A stretch of DNA of 64,000 bases, from the NCBI RefSeq assembly GCF_004352915.1, contig NZ_SJSY01000060.1:1-64000 (forward strand), read 5' to 3'. A model generated the notes under the pieces. The model saw only the letters and a list, made by a program, of their open reading frames with translations, had not been told where the DNA came from and ran no database searches. Made by a program: the position numbers and the translations under genes. Origin of the DNA: Flavobacterium zhairuonense (lineage in GTDB: Bacteria; Bacteroidota; Bacteroidia; Flavobacteriales; Flavobacteriaceae). Positions 52,048-61,935 of this stretch are shown in pieces (position 1 is the first letter of the stretch; each line of letters starts with the position of its first letter).

Positions 52048-53520
52048 TTATTTCACTTCTTTTATATCATCCATTTTCCAGCTTTTATCAAAGTAAGCTG
52101 TTGTTGGACCATAAAAACGCATATAAGTAAACCAGTGTTTTCCTGGTAAAGTTTGCACCCAATTTTTCTCTTTTCCTGCTGGAGCTTTCGGCCCGAAATA
52201 CAAATCAACTGAACCATCCGAATTCTTTATCAAATCTTTTCGAGAAGATAAATCGGCATTTTGCTGCGGATTATCAATCAAACAACGTGTTGCTGAATCA
52301 TAAACAGTAATTGACCAGAAATTAACTGCTGGCGGATTTGCCGGAACATTTAAAGTATAATTTTTAGCTCCGTCTAGCCAATTTCCTTCACTATCATAAT
52401 ATGATCCCAAGTAAGCTTGTCCAAGGTTTGGTGTTTTCGTAATCATTGCCTTAGAGTATCCCGTTGCTTCATAGAAATAAGATGCACGCTCAAAAAATTC
52501 GTCATAATTTGCCTCACGCTGTGATGGATTTTTAATAATCATAACATAATCCCATTTTTTATCTGGCCAATGTTTTACATCTGCAAAACGTTTACTAAAT
52601 GAATTCGCCATTGCCATTTGCTGTCCTTTTGCGGCAGCAGCAATTAGAGTTTGTTTCTGATGTTCATCTGGTGCAAAAGGTTTTCCTTTTTCTATACCTA
52701 AATTCTTAAGCCAAGCCATAAAAAATCGATCCCGATCTTCAACAGGTTCAACTTGTAAAATAGCATGAAGACGCTCCCAATATGCAATTCCTGTTGGTTG
52801 ATTTCCCAACCATTTTTTTCCTGCAGGCGGACTGACTATTTTAGTTTGCGTTGGATTAGCTCGTTGTGAATATGGGTAAATCTTTACCTTTTTTACAATA
52901 TCTTCTGTCGATTTTGGATCTGGATCTAATGAACGAATTCCAAAAAACATATTCATTGTATTACATGGAACGATAAAATATCCCACTGGTTTTAAATCTT
53001 TCATTGTTGGCGGCACTAATAAATATTTCCCACCTTTGCCTTTGTCTGGTCCCATTTCGCCAATCACTGCCTGCTCACGTTGCCAAAAATCTCCGAGCCC
53101 TCCGGCAGTATGTCCGGCAGGCATTTCTAGAACCGTTGGTCCATTTTTTGCCAAATCGATAAAAGACATTATATAAGGTGTTGTGGCATTAGCAGTAAGA
53201 ATTCCTAAACGATCATTGTATGTATTATAAAAAACAAGATCATTGCTAGATGCTTTAAATTGATTATAATGTACATTTTGCCATTCAGCGAACGTTACAA
53301 TTGGCAATGCCCATAAATAACATTGTGTTGCTTGCTGAAAATCCATTTCGTCAAAAAGTGCCGGAATCGATTCCTTAGATGGCAATTCCCCATCCATTTT
53401 TATACCAGAACCGGATTTTACCACTCTTTCTGAATCTGGATTTACAGTCGTTGATTCTTTACATCCAAAATTTAATAGTAAAGAAATTAAGGTGATAAAT
53501 ATTGGGCACTTACTTTTCAT
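52048..53520 (-). CDS. DUF1254/DUF1214 lipoprotein, copy 1
   Basis: 490 residues. Lipobox LNFGCK (C20). Residues 60-200 are DUF1254 (QCYLWALPIVTFAEW, YNDRLGILTANATTPYIMSFIDL), and the C-terminal part is DUF1214 (NYTLNVPANPPAVNFWSITVYDSATRCLIDNP, GSVDLYFGPKAPAGKEKNW). Paralog of the next gene upstream. The pair with a HAD protein and a sulfatase recurs in the same operon. Enzymatic activity of the family is not known to me. Confidence 0.9.
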   Translation of the reverse strand: MKSKCPIFITLISLLLNFGCKESTTVNPDSERVVKSGSGIKMDGELPSKESIPALFDEMDFQQATQCYLWALPIVTFAEWQNVHYNQFKASSNDLVFYNTYNDRLGILTANATTPYIMSFIDLAKNGPTVLEMPAGHTAGGLGDFWQREQAVIGEMGPDKGKGGKYLLVPPTMKDLKPVGYFIVPCNTMNMFFGIRSLDPDPKSTEDIVKKVKIYPYSQRANPTQTKIVSPPAGKKWLGNQPTGIAYWERLHAILQVEPVEDRDRFFMAWLKNLGIEKGKPFAPDEHQKQTLIAAAAKGQQMAMANSFSKRFADVKHWPDKKWDYVMIIKNPSQREANYDEFFERASYFYEATGYSKAMITKTPNLGQAYLGSYYDSEGNWLDGAKNYTLNVPANPPAVNFWSITVYDSATRCLIDNPQQNADLSSRKDLIKNSDGSVDLYFGPKAPAGKEKNWVQTLPGKHWFTYMRFYGPTTAYFDKSWKMDDIKEVK

Positions 53521-53555
53521 ATTAAATCAATTATTTATAGTTTAAAATCTGATTA

Positions 53556-55004
53556 TTATTTCACTTCCGTAACATCACCCATTTTCCAAGTTTTTTCAAA
53601 AAATCCTTTTTCAGGTCCATAGAAACGAGCCAGCAATTCGAATTTTCCTTTCGGGTCTGTTGGAACCCAGTTCGATTCTTTTCCTGCTGGAGCTTTGGCA
53701 CCAAAATAAATATCGACAGAACCATCGCTATTTTTCTGAATTCCCGGAGTTGTCGAAGCTCGGCTAAAATATTTCATGCCTTTAATTAAAGCATGCGTTT
53801 CACGATCGTAAGCTGTTATAGACCAATATAATTTTACAGGAACATTTGCAGGAAGATGCAATTGATATAATTTTGATCCATCAAATTCCTGACCTTTATC
53901 ATCCTTAATTGTCATTAAATAAAATTGTCCTGTTCCCAAATGTTTTGCGCTGAAATAAGCCATTGAATAGCTTATTGCTCTTTCGCTAACTGGATAAATA
54001 TTAGGAGCTGTATAATTAGAAGTGATAGCCTTTACAACATCTTGAGAAGCTGGCAAAGCCCAATTAGTACCATCATAAAAAGGTGGTTTAAAAATAGCTT
54101 CATAACCTTTATCAAGATAAGCATGTGCATCTTTAATTGCTGCTTCTAAAATTTCTTTCTTGCGGGCGTCAGCCTCAAAAGGTTTTCCTTTTTCGATTCC
54201 TATTGATTTTAGAAAATCAACCATAACTAAATCACGTGTTAACCAAGGTTCTCTTTGTACAAACTGATTTAGAATTTCAAAAAAATGAAAATTGTACGGG
54301 ATTGTATTGCTGAAATCGACTTCAAGCAAATCAGTGAATTTTGTAGCTGGCGGATTTGATGCCTGAGAATAAGGATAAATTTTGATTTTCTTTCCGTAAT
54401 CAATGGCTCGCTTAAGATCATTCGGGCTTCCGTCTGTAAGATTGGATCGAAGAATTGCAAAGCCAGTATAAGTTGATGAAGGCATCGGAATATATCCCGC
54501 TGGTACTTTATCTTTATAATCTGGTGGCAAAATCAAATATTTCCCTCCTTTTCCTTTGTCTACTCCTGCCGGACCAATATCTTCTATTGCAGTCTGCCAG
54601 CCGTCATCTAAACTTCCTGTTAATGAAGAACTTCCTTCAGCAGGCGGAATTTCTAATACAACTGGCCCTTTTCTGGTATCGTATAATGGATTGATGTAAA
54701 CCACATCTGGATTTGGAGTCAAAGTCTGATTTTTTGAATTTATTAATCCAGACCAATAAATAATTTCATTAAAATTACCTTTTGCATTAGCTAAACTTTC
54801 ATTTAATAATTCAAAATTAACCGCAGGAATTCCCCAAATGGTGGCTTCAATTGCGCGGTTGTATATGATTTGTTCTTCAATATTTGCAGGTTTGAAATCA
54901 CTGGAAACAGCTCCTTCTGACGTTGTTTCTGTTTTTTCTGTCGAAGTTTTATTGCAAGAAATGAATAGTGCAATAAGGAAAAGTGAAATTATTTTAGTCT
55001 TCAT
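53556..55004 (-). CDS. DUF1254/DUF1214 lipoprotein, copy 2
   Basis: 482 residues. Lipobox ALFISCN (C17). The same two domains as copy 1: IEATIWGIPAVNFELLN and LTPNPDVVYINPLYD for DUF1254; LHLPANVPVKLYWSITAYDRETHALIKGM and GSVDIYFGAKAPAGKESNWVPT for DUF1214. Sequence is clearly diverged from copy 1, so the duplication is old and the two may work as different partners. 35 bp separate them. Confidence 0.9.
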   Translation of the reverse strand: MKTKIISLFLIALFISCNKTSTEKTETTSEGAVSSDFKPANIEEQIIYNRAIEATIWGIPAVNFELLNESLANAKGNFNEIIYWSGLINSKNQTLTPNPDVVYINPLYDTRKGPVVLEIPPAEGSSSLTGSLDDGWQTAIEDIGPAGVDKGKGGKYLILPPDYKDKVPAGYIPMPSSTYTGFAILRSNLTDGSPNDLKRAIDYGKKIKIYPYSQASNPPATKFTDLLEVDFSNTIPYNFHFFEILNQFVQREPWLTRDLVMVDFLKSIGIEKGKPFEADARKKEILEAAIKDAHAYLDKGYEAIFKPPFYDGTNWALPASQDVVKAITSNYTAPNIYPVSERAISYSMAYFSAKHLGTGQFYLMTIKDDKGQEFDGSKLYQLHLPANVPVKLYWSITAYDRETHALIKGMKYFSRASTTPGIQKNSDGSVDIYFGAKAPAGKESNWVPTDPKGKFELLARFYGPEKGFFEKTWKMGDVTEVK

Positions 55005-55059
55005 TTTATTGTTGTTTTGAAAAAATTAAAGTGATGATTTCTAAAAACTCTTAAGCAAC

Positions 55060-55887
55060 TTATTGCGGAAATATAAACGCTACCACCGCTCTTAATCCCC
55101 AATCTGGTTTTATAGATTGATGACCAACTATTGGAATTAAAGGCATTACGGCAAATTGCATGGTTTGACCTCCCAATTTTGTAATCGCACCAACATTTGG
55201 ACTAAGAGTAATAAGAGTTGTATTTCCTTGCCAGTTTTGCGTAATTTCTGAAGTAACACCTAAGCTTGCACCACTTTTATAACTGTGTGTCAAGAAGATT
55301 TGCGTGTAAAACTGATTGAAATCGGCTCTATCAGCATTTCCTGCAACAGACCAAATTTGATTGGCTAAGAAACCGATAGAAAGTCCTTTTCCTTGATGCA
55401 TGACCAAAACGCTTGGCCCAATTCCGAATTTTTCTGTTCCTAATAATTTTTCTGTAGCGGTTGGTACTAAAAAAGCAGGACCAATTCCATAAATTAGCTT
55501 TTTGCTTTTAGGAGCAAAAAATGCGGTAACTGTTGCGTCGCTTAAACCAAACTCATGTGTGTTTTGCCCCGTAACATCTTGTTGATCCACAACAGGAAGA
55601 ATATAACGAGTTATTAAATTTAAATTCTCGCTCAATTTAAAAGGAACAACTGGTTGTATATTGATTTGATATTTTATTCCATTATAAGGTCCAATACCGT
55701 AAGTGATATTGTTTTGCAACGGAACACTAATTAAGCTCGCCACCGGATTTGCCATTTTATCGGCGAGTTCTTGTGCACTTGCTCCAGCTTTTGGTTCGGC
55801 TTCCTGTGCAAAAGATCCCATCGATATTGCAAAAAAGAGAACACTAAAAAATAACTTATGGCTTATAAAATACTTATTTTGTTTCAT
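55060..55887 (-). CDS. Outer-membrane transporter-like protein of the sulfatase operon
   Basis: 275 residues, signal peptide ending GSFAQ. The mature part is a beta barrel (YGIGPYNGIKYQINIQPVVPFKLSENLNLITRYILPVV, LIYGIGPAFLVPTATEKLLGTEKFGIGPS) ending LRAVVAFIFPQ. Similar sequences are often labelled transporter or neuromedin U in databases; these are channel-like barrels. Placed between the HAD and DUF1254 genes, so it may pass the operon's substrate. Confidence 0.78.
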   Translation of the reverse strand: MKQNKYFISHKLFFSVLFFAISMGSFAQEAEPKAGASAQELADKMANPVASLISVPLQNNITYGIGPYNGIKYQINIQPVVPFKLSENLNLITRYILPVVDQQDVTGQNTHEFGLSDATVTAFFAPKSKKLIYGIGPAFLVPTATEKLLGTEKFGIGPSVLVMHQGKGLSIGFLANQIWSVAGNADRADFNQFYTQIFLTHSYKSGASLGVTSEITQNWQGNTTLITLSPNVGAITKLGGQTMQFAVMPLIPIVGHQSIKPDWGLRAVVAFIFPQ

Positions 55888-55926
55888 GACTATTTATTTA
55901 AAAGTTTTATCTCTTTCAAAATCAGA

Positions 55927-56943
55927 TTACTTATCTGCAAAAACCTTTTTCCAATCGTCTTTGATGCTTACAACATGGTACTTATATTTAGCTGCCGTAT
56001 TTAAAGACAAATTATCTTTTTCCTGATAATTGTATTCTCTAATCGAATCGTTATGGTTTAAGATTAATTGGAAAGAAGGATATTTATTTCCTGAAGAATA
56101 TCTCAACATGGCAAGGTCTCCCGCGCCGCCTTCGTTTCCGCAGGCAAAAACTGGTCGTTGGCCAATATGCAATTGTATGCCAACAGGTTTTCCTTCTTTA
56201 TCATTAAAATGATCTAAAGCCGGTTCTCTGACAACTGCATTTTTAGCATCATCAAATTTATATTTGAAAGAAGTTCCAACAACTTGATCTTTCGGAATTC
56301 CGTAAAAATCCTGAGATATCGCTCGTACCAATTCAATCGTTCCACCGGTAACAATGAAAGTTTTGAATCCGTTTGCACGCAAATAATTTAAAAGCTCTAA
56401 TTGTGGTTGGTATCTGATTTGTTTTAGCGGAACATTTTTACCAGGATATTGAGCGCCAGAGAAAAACTCTTTTGTCGATGCTTCAAACTCATCTTCGGTC
56501 ATGCCAGTATGCGTTGCGGCAACTAATTCTATAAGCGCTTTATCTCCACCTTTTTCAAAGAAGGTTTTATCTTTTTCGATTACGGCTTTAAAAGGTTGTT
56601 TTTGTGCTAAAGCAGGATTGGCTTCGACCATTTTTTTGACTCTATAAAAAGCAAAAAGTTCTTGAACGTATGGTTTTTCAGCCCAAAGCGTTCCATCATT
56701 ATCAAAGGTTGCTATTCTGTTTTCTACCGGAATAAAATCTGGGCTTCCTTCTTTTGTTACTTTTTCAACGTAAGCAATAATATCTTTTTTTAAGGCTCCG
56801 TCATTCCAACTTGGTAATGGATCACCACTCGTAGCAACGACTGCTGTGCTGTCTTTTGGATTTACAGCCGTCTTCTCTTCTGATTTTTTGCAGGAAACAA
56901 ATAAAAAAAGAAGCATCGAAATTAGTACTATTTTTTTTTGCAT
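55927..56943 (-). CDS. HAD-family phosphatase-like lipoprotein
   Basis: 338 residues. Lipobox FLFVSCK (C18), so it is exported, unusual for this fold. HAD motif I is TFDNDGTLW (nucleophile and acid Asp), motif II lies in FIVTGGTIE, motif III lysine and the acidic motif IV are in the C-terminal half (PVFACGNEGGAGDLAMLRYS). Phosphoserine-phosphatase-like. With the sulfatase 65 bp upstream it suggests de-esterification of a sulfated or phosphorylated compound outside the cytoplasm. Confidence 0.87.
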   Translation of the reverse strand: MQKKIVLISMLLFLFVSCKKSEEKTAVNPKDSTAVVATSGDPLPSWNDGALKKDIIAYVEKVTKEGSPDFIPVENRIATFDNDGTLWAEKPYVQELFAFYRVKKMVEANPALAQKQPFKAVIEKDKTFFEKGGDKALIELVAATHTGMTEDEFEASTKEFFSGAQYPGKNVPLKQIRYQPQLELLNYLRANGFKTFIVTGGTIELVRAISQDFYGIPKDQVVGTSFKYKFDDAKNAVVREPALDHFNDKEGKPVGIQLHIGQRPVFACGNEGGAGDLAMLRYSSGNKYPSFQLILNHNDSIREYNYQEKDNLSLNTAAKYKYHVVSIKDDWKKVFADK

Positions 56944-57008
56944 AACATATACTATTAAGTGAAAAGAAACAGGACGTAAAAAGTCCTGTTTCTTTTAATT
57001 ATTATACT

Positions 57009-58676
57009 TTATTTTTTCTTTTTTGAAGCCTCTTCCGTTTCTTCTTTTAATTTAGGCATTACATTTTTTTCTATGTATTGTTTTGCCTTAATATCTTTCA
57101 TAGCTTCTTCCATAATAGTATATGCAGAGAAACTTGGTGGAATTGATCTAGGAGGATATTCTTTAAATGTTTCTGCAAAAACCACAACATCTTGTATTGC
57201 ACCATACATCATCTGTACGTGATTCAACTGCCATTCCCAAAATGAATTAGAAGTTATGTCAGCTCTTTCAAAAGGATCTTGATACAAATTGAATATTTTT
57301 TGTAAGCGCAGTTTTGTGAATGGTTCTGCCCAAACTCCCATTGTACCTTCAAGACGTTGTTCTGCAAAAACATATTTATAATCTCCTTCTCTTAAACCAA
57401 CTAATAAACCATCATCATCTGTGTAGAAGAATTTATCTCTGGCACTTTTTGATGTTTTCCCTTCTAAAAATTTGCTTTGATCAAAACCGTCAAGATGCAC
57501 TTTATATGATTTTCCGTTTGCTGTATAACCTTTTAAAAGTTTATTTACTAAATCTGGCTCACCTGCAATTGAAGCCAAAGTTGGCATCCAGTCATTATGG
57601 CTCATTAATTCAGTAGTTACAGTTCCTGCTTTGATATGTCCTGGCCAACGAACGATACATGGTACGCGGAAAGCTCCTTCCCAGTTGGTATTTTTTTCTG
57701 AACGGTACGGTGTCATAGCAGCATCTGGCCAAGTATTCATGTGAGGACCGTTATCTGTAGAGTAAACAACAATCGTATTATCAGCAATCCCTAAATCGTC
57801 TAATGCTTTTAAAATACTTCCGATAGTTTCATCATGCTCGATCATACCATCGATATATTCGCTATCTCCGTGAGTGTATCTTCCTCGGTGTTCTTTTCTA
57901 ACATGTGTTCGTAAGTGCATACGAGTGGCATTGAACCAGCAGAAAAATGGTTTTCCAGCCGCGTTTTGTCTTTTAATAAAATCGATAGCTGCTGCAGAAG
58001 TTTCATCATCTACAGTTTCCATCCTTTTTTTAGTAAGTGCTCCTGTATCTTCAATTTTTTGTTTTCCAACTCTTCCAAAACGAGGATCAGTTGTTGCGTC
58101 ATCAACATTTGTTGCCGTACATTTTAGAACACCTCTTGGTCCAAATTTTTTCAAATATTCTGGATCTTTAGGATAATCTGGCAATTCTGGTTCTTCTTCA
58201 GCATTTAAATGATATAGATTTCCGAAGAATTCGTCAAAACCATTTACAGTTGGCAAACTTTCGTTACGATCTCCAACATGGTTTTTACCAAATTGTCCTG
58301 TCACATAACCCAAATTTTTCATAATTCCACCAATAGACGGATCTAATTGACTCATTCCCATTGGTGCTCCAGGAAAACCAACTTTTGTAAGTCCAGTTCT
58401 AAGACCGTGTTGTCCTGTTAAAAAAGCAGCACGACCTGCGGTACAACTCTGCTCTCCATAATAATGAAGAAAACGCAATCCTTCATTTGCTAAACGATCA
58501 ATATTGGGTGTTGTATAACCCATTACTCCATCACTATATGCACTAATATTAGTAGTCCCAATATCATCACCCCATAGTATTAAAATGTTAGGTTTTTTTT
58601 GAGCATTCACCTGAAAAACTGTGAAGCATACTAATGCAAAAAGCATTATGGCATTTCTAAGTTTACTTTGTTTCAT
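57009..58676 (-). CDS. Arylsulfatase
   Basis: 555 residues from the ATG at 58676 (MKQSKLRNAIMLF), where the signal peptide starts (cleaved after VNAQ); the longer frame is rejected. Metal ligands D37/D38 are in LWGDDIG. The formylglycine site is C78 in CTAGRAAFLTGQ, fitting C-x-(P/A)-x-R; the C-terminal metal ligand region is YSTDNGPHMNTWPD. Family S1 sulfatase, likely periplasmic; an anaerobic or FGE maturase must exist elsewhere. First gene of the operon. Confidence 0.93.
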   Translation of the reverse strand: MKQSKLRNAIMLFALVCFTVFQVNAQKKPNILILWGDDIGTTNISAYSDGVMGYTTPNIDRLANEGLRFLHYYGEQSCTAGRAAFLTGQHGLRTGLTKVGFPGAPMGMSQLDPSIGGIMKNLGYVTGQFGKNHVGDRNESLPTVNGFDEFFGNLYHLNAEEEPELPDYPKDPEYLKKFGPRGVLKCTATNVDDATTDPRFGRVGKQKIEDTGALTKKRMETVDDETSAAAIDFIKRQNAAGKPFFCWFNATRMHLRTHVRKEHRGRYTHGDSEYIDGMIEHDETIGSILKALDDLGIADNTIVVYSTDNGPHMNTWPDAAMTPYRSEKNTNWEGAFRVPCIVRWPGHIKAGTVTTELMSHNDWMPTLASIAGEPDLVNKLLKGYTANGKSYKVHLDGFDQSKFLEGKTSKSARDKFFYTDDDGLLVGLREGDYKYVFAEQRLEGTMGVWAEPFTKLRLQKIFNLYQDPFERADITSNSFWEWQLNHVQMMYGAIQDVVVFAETFKEYPPRSIPPSFSAYTIMEEAMKDIKAKQYIEKNVMPKLKEETEEASKKKK

Positions 58677-59085
58677 GGCAATTAAATTTGTTAATAATTT
58701 AGTTTTATAAAGAGACGTGCTTATTAAAGCAAAAATTTCATGACTGTTTTTTTTAAATAAAATCATTCTGAAAAAAATAACCGTTTCAAATTTTATTGTC
58801 GATAAAAAGTTGTGGGAAATGAAACAAGATTTTTCTTAACTTTTATTTAAGTAACTCAAAATTAAAGAATAAAAAGCCGGACAACCTTGCTTTTGAGCCA
58901 TGAGATGGTTTCATTTTATAAAATGAAACGTTAAAAAAGGCGCTTTGTAACAAATTGTTATAGCATGTTGCAAAATATGTTGAACAAAAGAGGAAATTTT
59001 AATTATTGCCGATTATTATTTTTAAAGAAGAAATTTTTTGCTCCAATTCTGAAATTTGAATCAAGCATTCAAAAAAAGGCAAAAA
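58677..59085. other. Intergenic region upstream of the sulfatase operon, no gene
   Basis: About 410 bases. No ORF worth calling. It contains the 22-bp perfect palindrome listed separately and presumably the sulfatase promoter, which was not located by consensus. Confidence 0.6.
58908..58929. promoter_or_regulatory. Perfect 22-bp palindrome, possible operator
   Basis: Half-site GTTTCATTTTA followed by its complement. It lies about 230 bases upstream of the sulfatase start, in the only intergenic gap before the operon. No poly-T follows, so it is not a terminator. Confidence 0.45.
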
Positions 59086-59114
59086 AAAAGCCATTCTTTC
59101 GAATGGCTTTTAGT
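59085..59114 (-). terminator. Terminator of pyk
   Basis: The stem AAAAGCCATTC / GAATGGCTTTT around TTTC has nine A at its left (T-run on the minus strand), about 20 bases after the stop. Confidence 0.9.
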
Positions 59115-59132
59115 ATATCTTAAAAAAGAAAA

Positions 59133-60566
59133 CTATTCTATTTCAGAAACTCTCATGGTATTCACCATTCCTTTATCTTTAATTGGCATAGCTGCAAGGT
59201 TAATTAAATAATCCCCTTTTGTTGCATATCCTTTATCAACTGCAATTTTGTTTACATCAGTTACAGTATCATCTGTACTTTCTTCATTATCATAATAGAA
59301 AGATTTAACTCCCCATAATAAATTCAATTGTGTCAAGATTCTTCTGTTTGAAGTAAATACCAAAATATGAGCTGTTGATGGTCTCCAAGCTGAAATTTGG
59401 AAAGCAGTGTAACCGCTGTTTGTTAACGTACAAATAGCTTTTGCACTAATCTCATTTGCCAATAAAGCTGCTTGGTGACAAACTGTTTTAGTAACAAAAC
59501 GTTTTGTTTTGATTTGCGGTGTATTTTGAGGCACCTGAATAAGCGGAGAGTTTTCTACAGCTTCGCAAATTTGCGCCATTTTTTGAATTACTTGAACTGG
59601 ATAATTTCCTGTTGCAGTTTCTCCAGACAACATTACAGCATCAGCACCGTCCATTACAGAATTTGCAACGTCATTTACTTCAGCTCTTGTTGGAGTTAAA
59701 CTTGTAATCATTGTTTCCATCATTTGTGTAGCAACGATAACCGGAATTCTAGCTGTTTTAGCTCTGCGGATCAAATCTTTTTGTACCAATGGAACTTCGT
59801 GAGCAGGTAACTCAACACCTAGATCTCCACGAGCAACCATTAAACCATCGCAATAAGCTACAATTTTATCCATGTTCTCAAGAGCTTCTGGCATTTCAAT
59901 TTTAGCAACGATTGGAATTTTAACTTCTGAATGCTTAGCGATAAGTTCTTGTAAATCTTGTAAATCGCGAGGAGTTTTCACGAATGAAAGTGCGATCCAA
60001 TCTACTTTTTGCTCAATTGCGAAAATCGCATCTGCAATATCTTTTTCTGTTAAAGCTGGCAAAGAGATTTTAGTGTTTGGAAGATTAACTCCTTTTTTAG
60101 ATTTTAATTCTCCACCTTGAATAACTCTAGCAACAACTTCTGTTTTTTTGTCTGTTGAAACAATTTCAAAAATAAGTTTACCATCGTCAAGCAAAATACG
60201 CTCTCCCGGATTTACATCATTTGGGAAATTTTGATATTTCATGAACACTCTTTTTGATGTTCCTATAATATCTTCAGCAGTAGTAAAAGTGATTTCGTCT
60301 CCATCGTGTACTACTGTTCCTTCTTCCATTACTCCAACTCTAAGTTTTGGTCCTTGCAAATCTCCAAGGATTGCTGTTGTATAACCAAACTCTTCATTTA
60401 AGCCTCTAATGATATCGATTTTTTCTTTTACTCCTTCGTAATCTGCATGCGAAAAATTGATTCTAAACACATTAACCCCTGCCTCGATCATATCCTTGAT
60501 AATCTCTCTTGTACTACATGCGGGACCAAGTGTAGCAACAATTTTGGTTTTCTTGTTTGTTAACAT
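59133..60566 (-). CDS. pyk: Pyruvate kinase
   Basis: 477 residues. It converts phosphoenolpyruvate and ADP to pyruvate and ATP. TKIVATLGPACSTREIIKDMIEAGVNVFRINFSHADYE is the N-terminal signature, IPIVAKIEMPEALEN holds the catalytic lysine (KIE), GLMVARGDLGVE and VIVATQMMETMI follow, and GADAVMLSGETATGNYPV ends the barrel. The start codon is 5 bp after the IPExxxVDY gene. Last gene of the fabF-rnc run. Confidence 0.97.
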   Translation of the reverse strand: MLTNKKTKIVATLGPACSTREIIKDMIEAGVNVFRINFSHADYEGVKEKIDIIRGLNEEFGYTTAILGDLQGPKLRVGVMEEGTVVHDGDEITFTTAEDIIGTSKRVFMKYQNFPNDVNPGERILLDDGKLIFEIVSTDKKTEVVARVIQGGELKSKKGVNLPNTKISLPALTEKDIADAIFAIEQKVDWIALSFVKTPRDLQDLQELIAKHSEVKIPIVAKIEMPEALENMDKIVAYCDGLMVARGDLGVELPAHEVPLVQKDLIRRAKTARIPVIVATQMMETMITSLTPTRAEVNDVANSVMDGADAVMLSGETATGNYPVQVIQKMAQICEAVENSPLIQVPQNTPQIKTKRFVTKTVCHQAALLANEISAKAICTLTNSGYTAFQISAWRPSTAHILVFTSNRRILTQLNLLWGVKSFYYDNEESTDDTVTDVNKIAVDKGYATKGDYLINLAAMPIKDKGMVNTMRVSEIE

Positions 60567-60571
60567 TTTTT

Positions 60572-61060
60572 TTAAAAAATTAGATTGTTTTTTGATTTTA
60601 TTTTGTTTGTATCGACAGCATAAATAGCTGCAACACTCTCTATGGTATTTAATTGTTGTTGAATTTCTGAAAAATTTAGAGTTTCCTCGCTATTCTCTAT
60701 TTTCAGGAAAAAATCTACTTTTTTGAATTCAGGAAGTAAATGAATTGTTGTTGAAACCTCACTTGTTTCATTAGAAAACAAATTCTGGAAATCATTCGTA
60801 CTCACTGAAATGATTTCATTTTTATTCTGAATTAAATTCCATGAAACTGCTTTTTCGGAATCATAATAATAAAACCTAGAAAAATTTGCCTCTCCTTCTT
60901 TAGTCTGAGCATGAATCTCGTTTTTGCTCTTACTTAAGTTTATCGGAAGGATTTTATTGATAAAATAGGCCAGTCTATAATCTTCTAATGAAGTATGAAT
61001 TGCCATTAAATAATAATCAATTTCGTCAAATTCGTCTAAATCCAATCTATGAATTGCCAT
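60572..61060 (-). CDS. IPExxxVDY-type small protein
   Basis: 162 residues from the ATG at 61060 (MAIHRLDLDEFDEIDYYLMAIH); five more upstream codons are possible. The LDEFDEIDYYLMAIHTSLEDYRLAYFINKIL start is that of a Bacteroidota-specific small family found between rnc and pyk. Remainder is a beta-rich region with KVDFFLKIEN. Function unknown; the conserved neighbourhood points to RNA or central metabolism regulation, without evidence. Confidence 0.78.
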   Translation of the reverse strand: MAIHRLDLDEFDEIDYYLMAIHTSLEDYRLAYFINKILPINLSKSKNEIHAQTKEGEANFSRFYYYDSEKAVSWNLIQNKNEIISVSTNDFQNLFSNETSEVSTTIHLLPEFKKVDFFLKIENSEETLNFSEIQQQLNTIESVAAIYAVDTNKIKSKNNLIF

Positions 61061-61185
61061 GTCATGAAAAATCAAGTTGTAAATATACTATTTCTAACGG
61101 AGCATCAATAGTTATGACGTGGTTGTTTTTGTTAATTTATAAACGAAAACGTTATAGCTTTAAGATAGTTACAGCAAATTTGTAG

Positions 61186-61926
61186 CTATTTCTTGTCTAT
61201 TTTCTCCTGAAATGCAAAATAAGCTCTTTGTGATGCTTTTTCTTCTGCCTTCTTTTTTGAAGTTGCTCGCGCTCTTGCGATTACTTTATTGTCTATACTT
61301 AATTTTACGCCAAATAAGCGCTGACCGTCAATACCGTTATCCTCAAAAATGTCATAATGAAAGACTCTCTTTTCTTTCTGACACCATTCGATAACCAAAC
61401 TTTTATAACTAATAACTTTTCCTTCAAGTCGAGCAATATCAACATAAGGCGTAATTACTCTTTTTTGAATAAAACGCTCGCAGAAAGAATATCCTTTGTC
61501 CAAATAAATTGCACCAACTAATGATTCGAAAATATTACCATGGATGTTTTCTCCAAAATGCTGAATTGGCACTTTGCTCTCAACAAAACGAACCAGATTC
61601 AAATCTTTTCCGAGTTCGTTCAAATGTTCACGACTCACGATTTTAGAACGCATTTTGGTCAAATATCCTTCATCTCCATTTGGTGCCTTATTAAATAAAT
61701 GTGCTGCAATTACGGCACTTAACATGGCATCACCCAAAAATTCCAATCGTTCGTAATTTATCGGTTGTCCATGTTCATCTAACTTATTTGATGATCTGTG
61801 TGTAAATGCTTTTCTATAAAATTCAATATTAACCGGTGGAAAACCAAGAATTTTCTGAATAGTGTCAAAAAAAATCCCGTCTTCTAGAGAACGGGATTTA
61901 GAAAATATTTTTTTGATAATATTCAT
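61186..61926 (-). CDS. rnc: Ribonuclease III
   Basis: 246 residues. It cleaves double-stranded RNA such as rRNA precursors. Catalytic signature NYERLEFLGDAMLSAVIAAHLF with acidic residues, second acidic site in FESLVGAIYLDKGY, and a C-terminal double-stranded-RNA-binding domain (SYKSLVIEWCQKEKRVFHYD ... VKLSIDNKVIARARATSKKKAEEKAS). Starts 9 bp after fabF. Confidence 0.97.
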   Translation of the reverse strand: MNIIKKIFSKSRSLEDGIFFDTIQKILGFPPVNIEFYRKAFTHRSSNKLDEHGQPINYERLEFLGDAMLSAVIAAHLFNKAPNGDEGYLTKMRSKIVSREHLNELGKDLNLVRFVESKVPIQHFGENIHGNIFESLVGAIYLDKGYSFCERFIQKRVITPYVDIARLEGKVISYKSLVIEWCQKEKRVFHYDIFEDNGIDGQRLFGVKLSIDNKVIARARATSKKKAEEKASQRAYFAFQEKIDKK

Positions 61927-61935
61927 ATACGAAAA

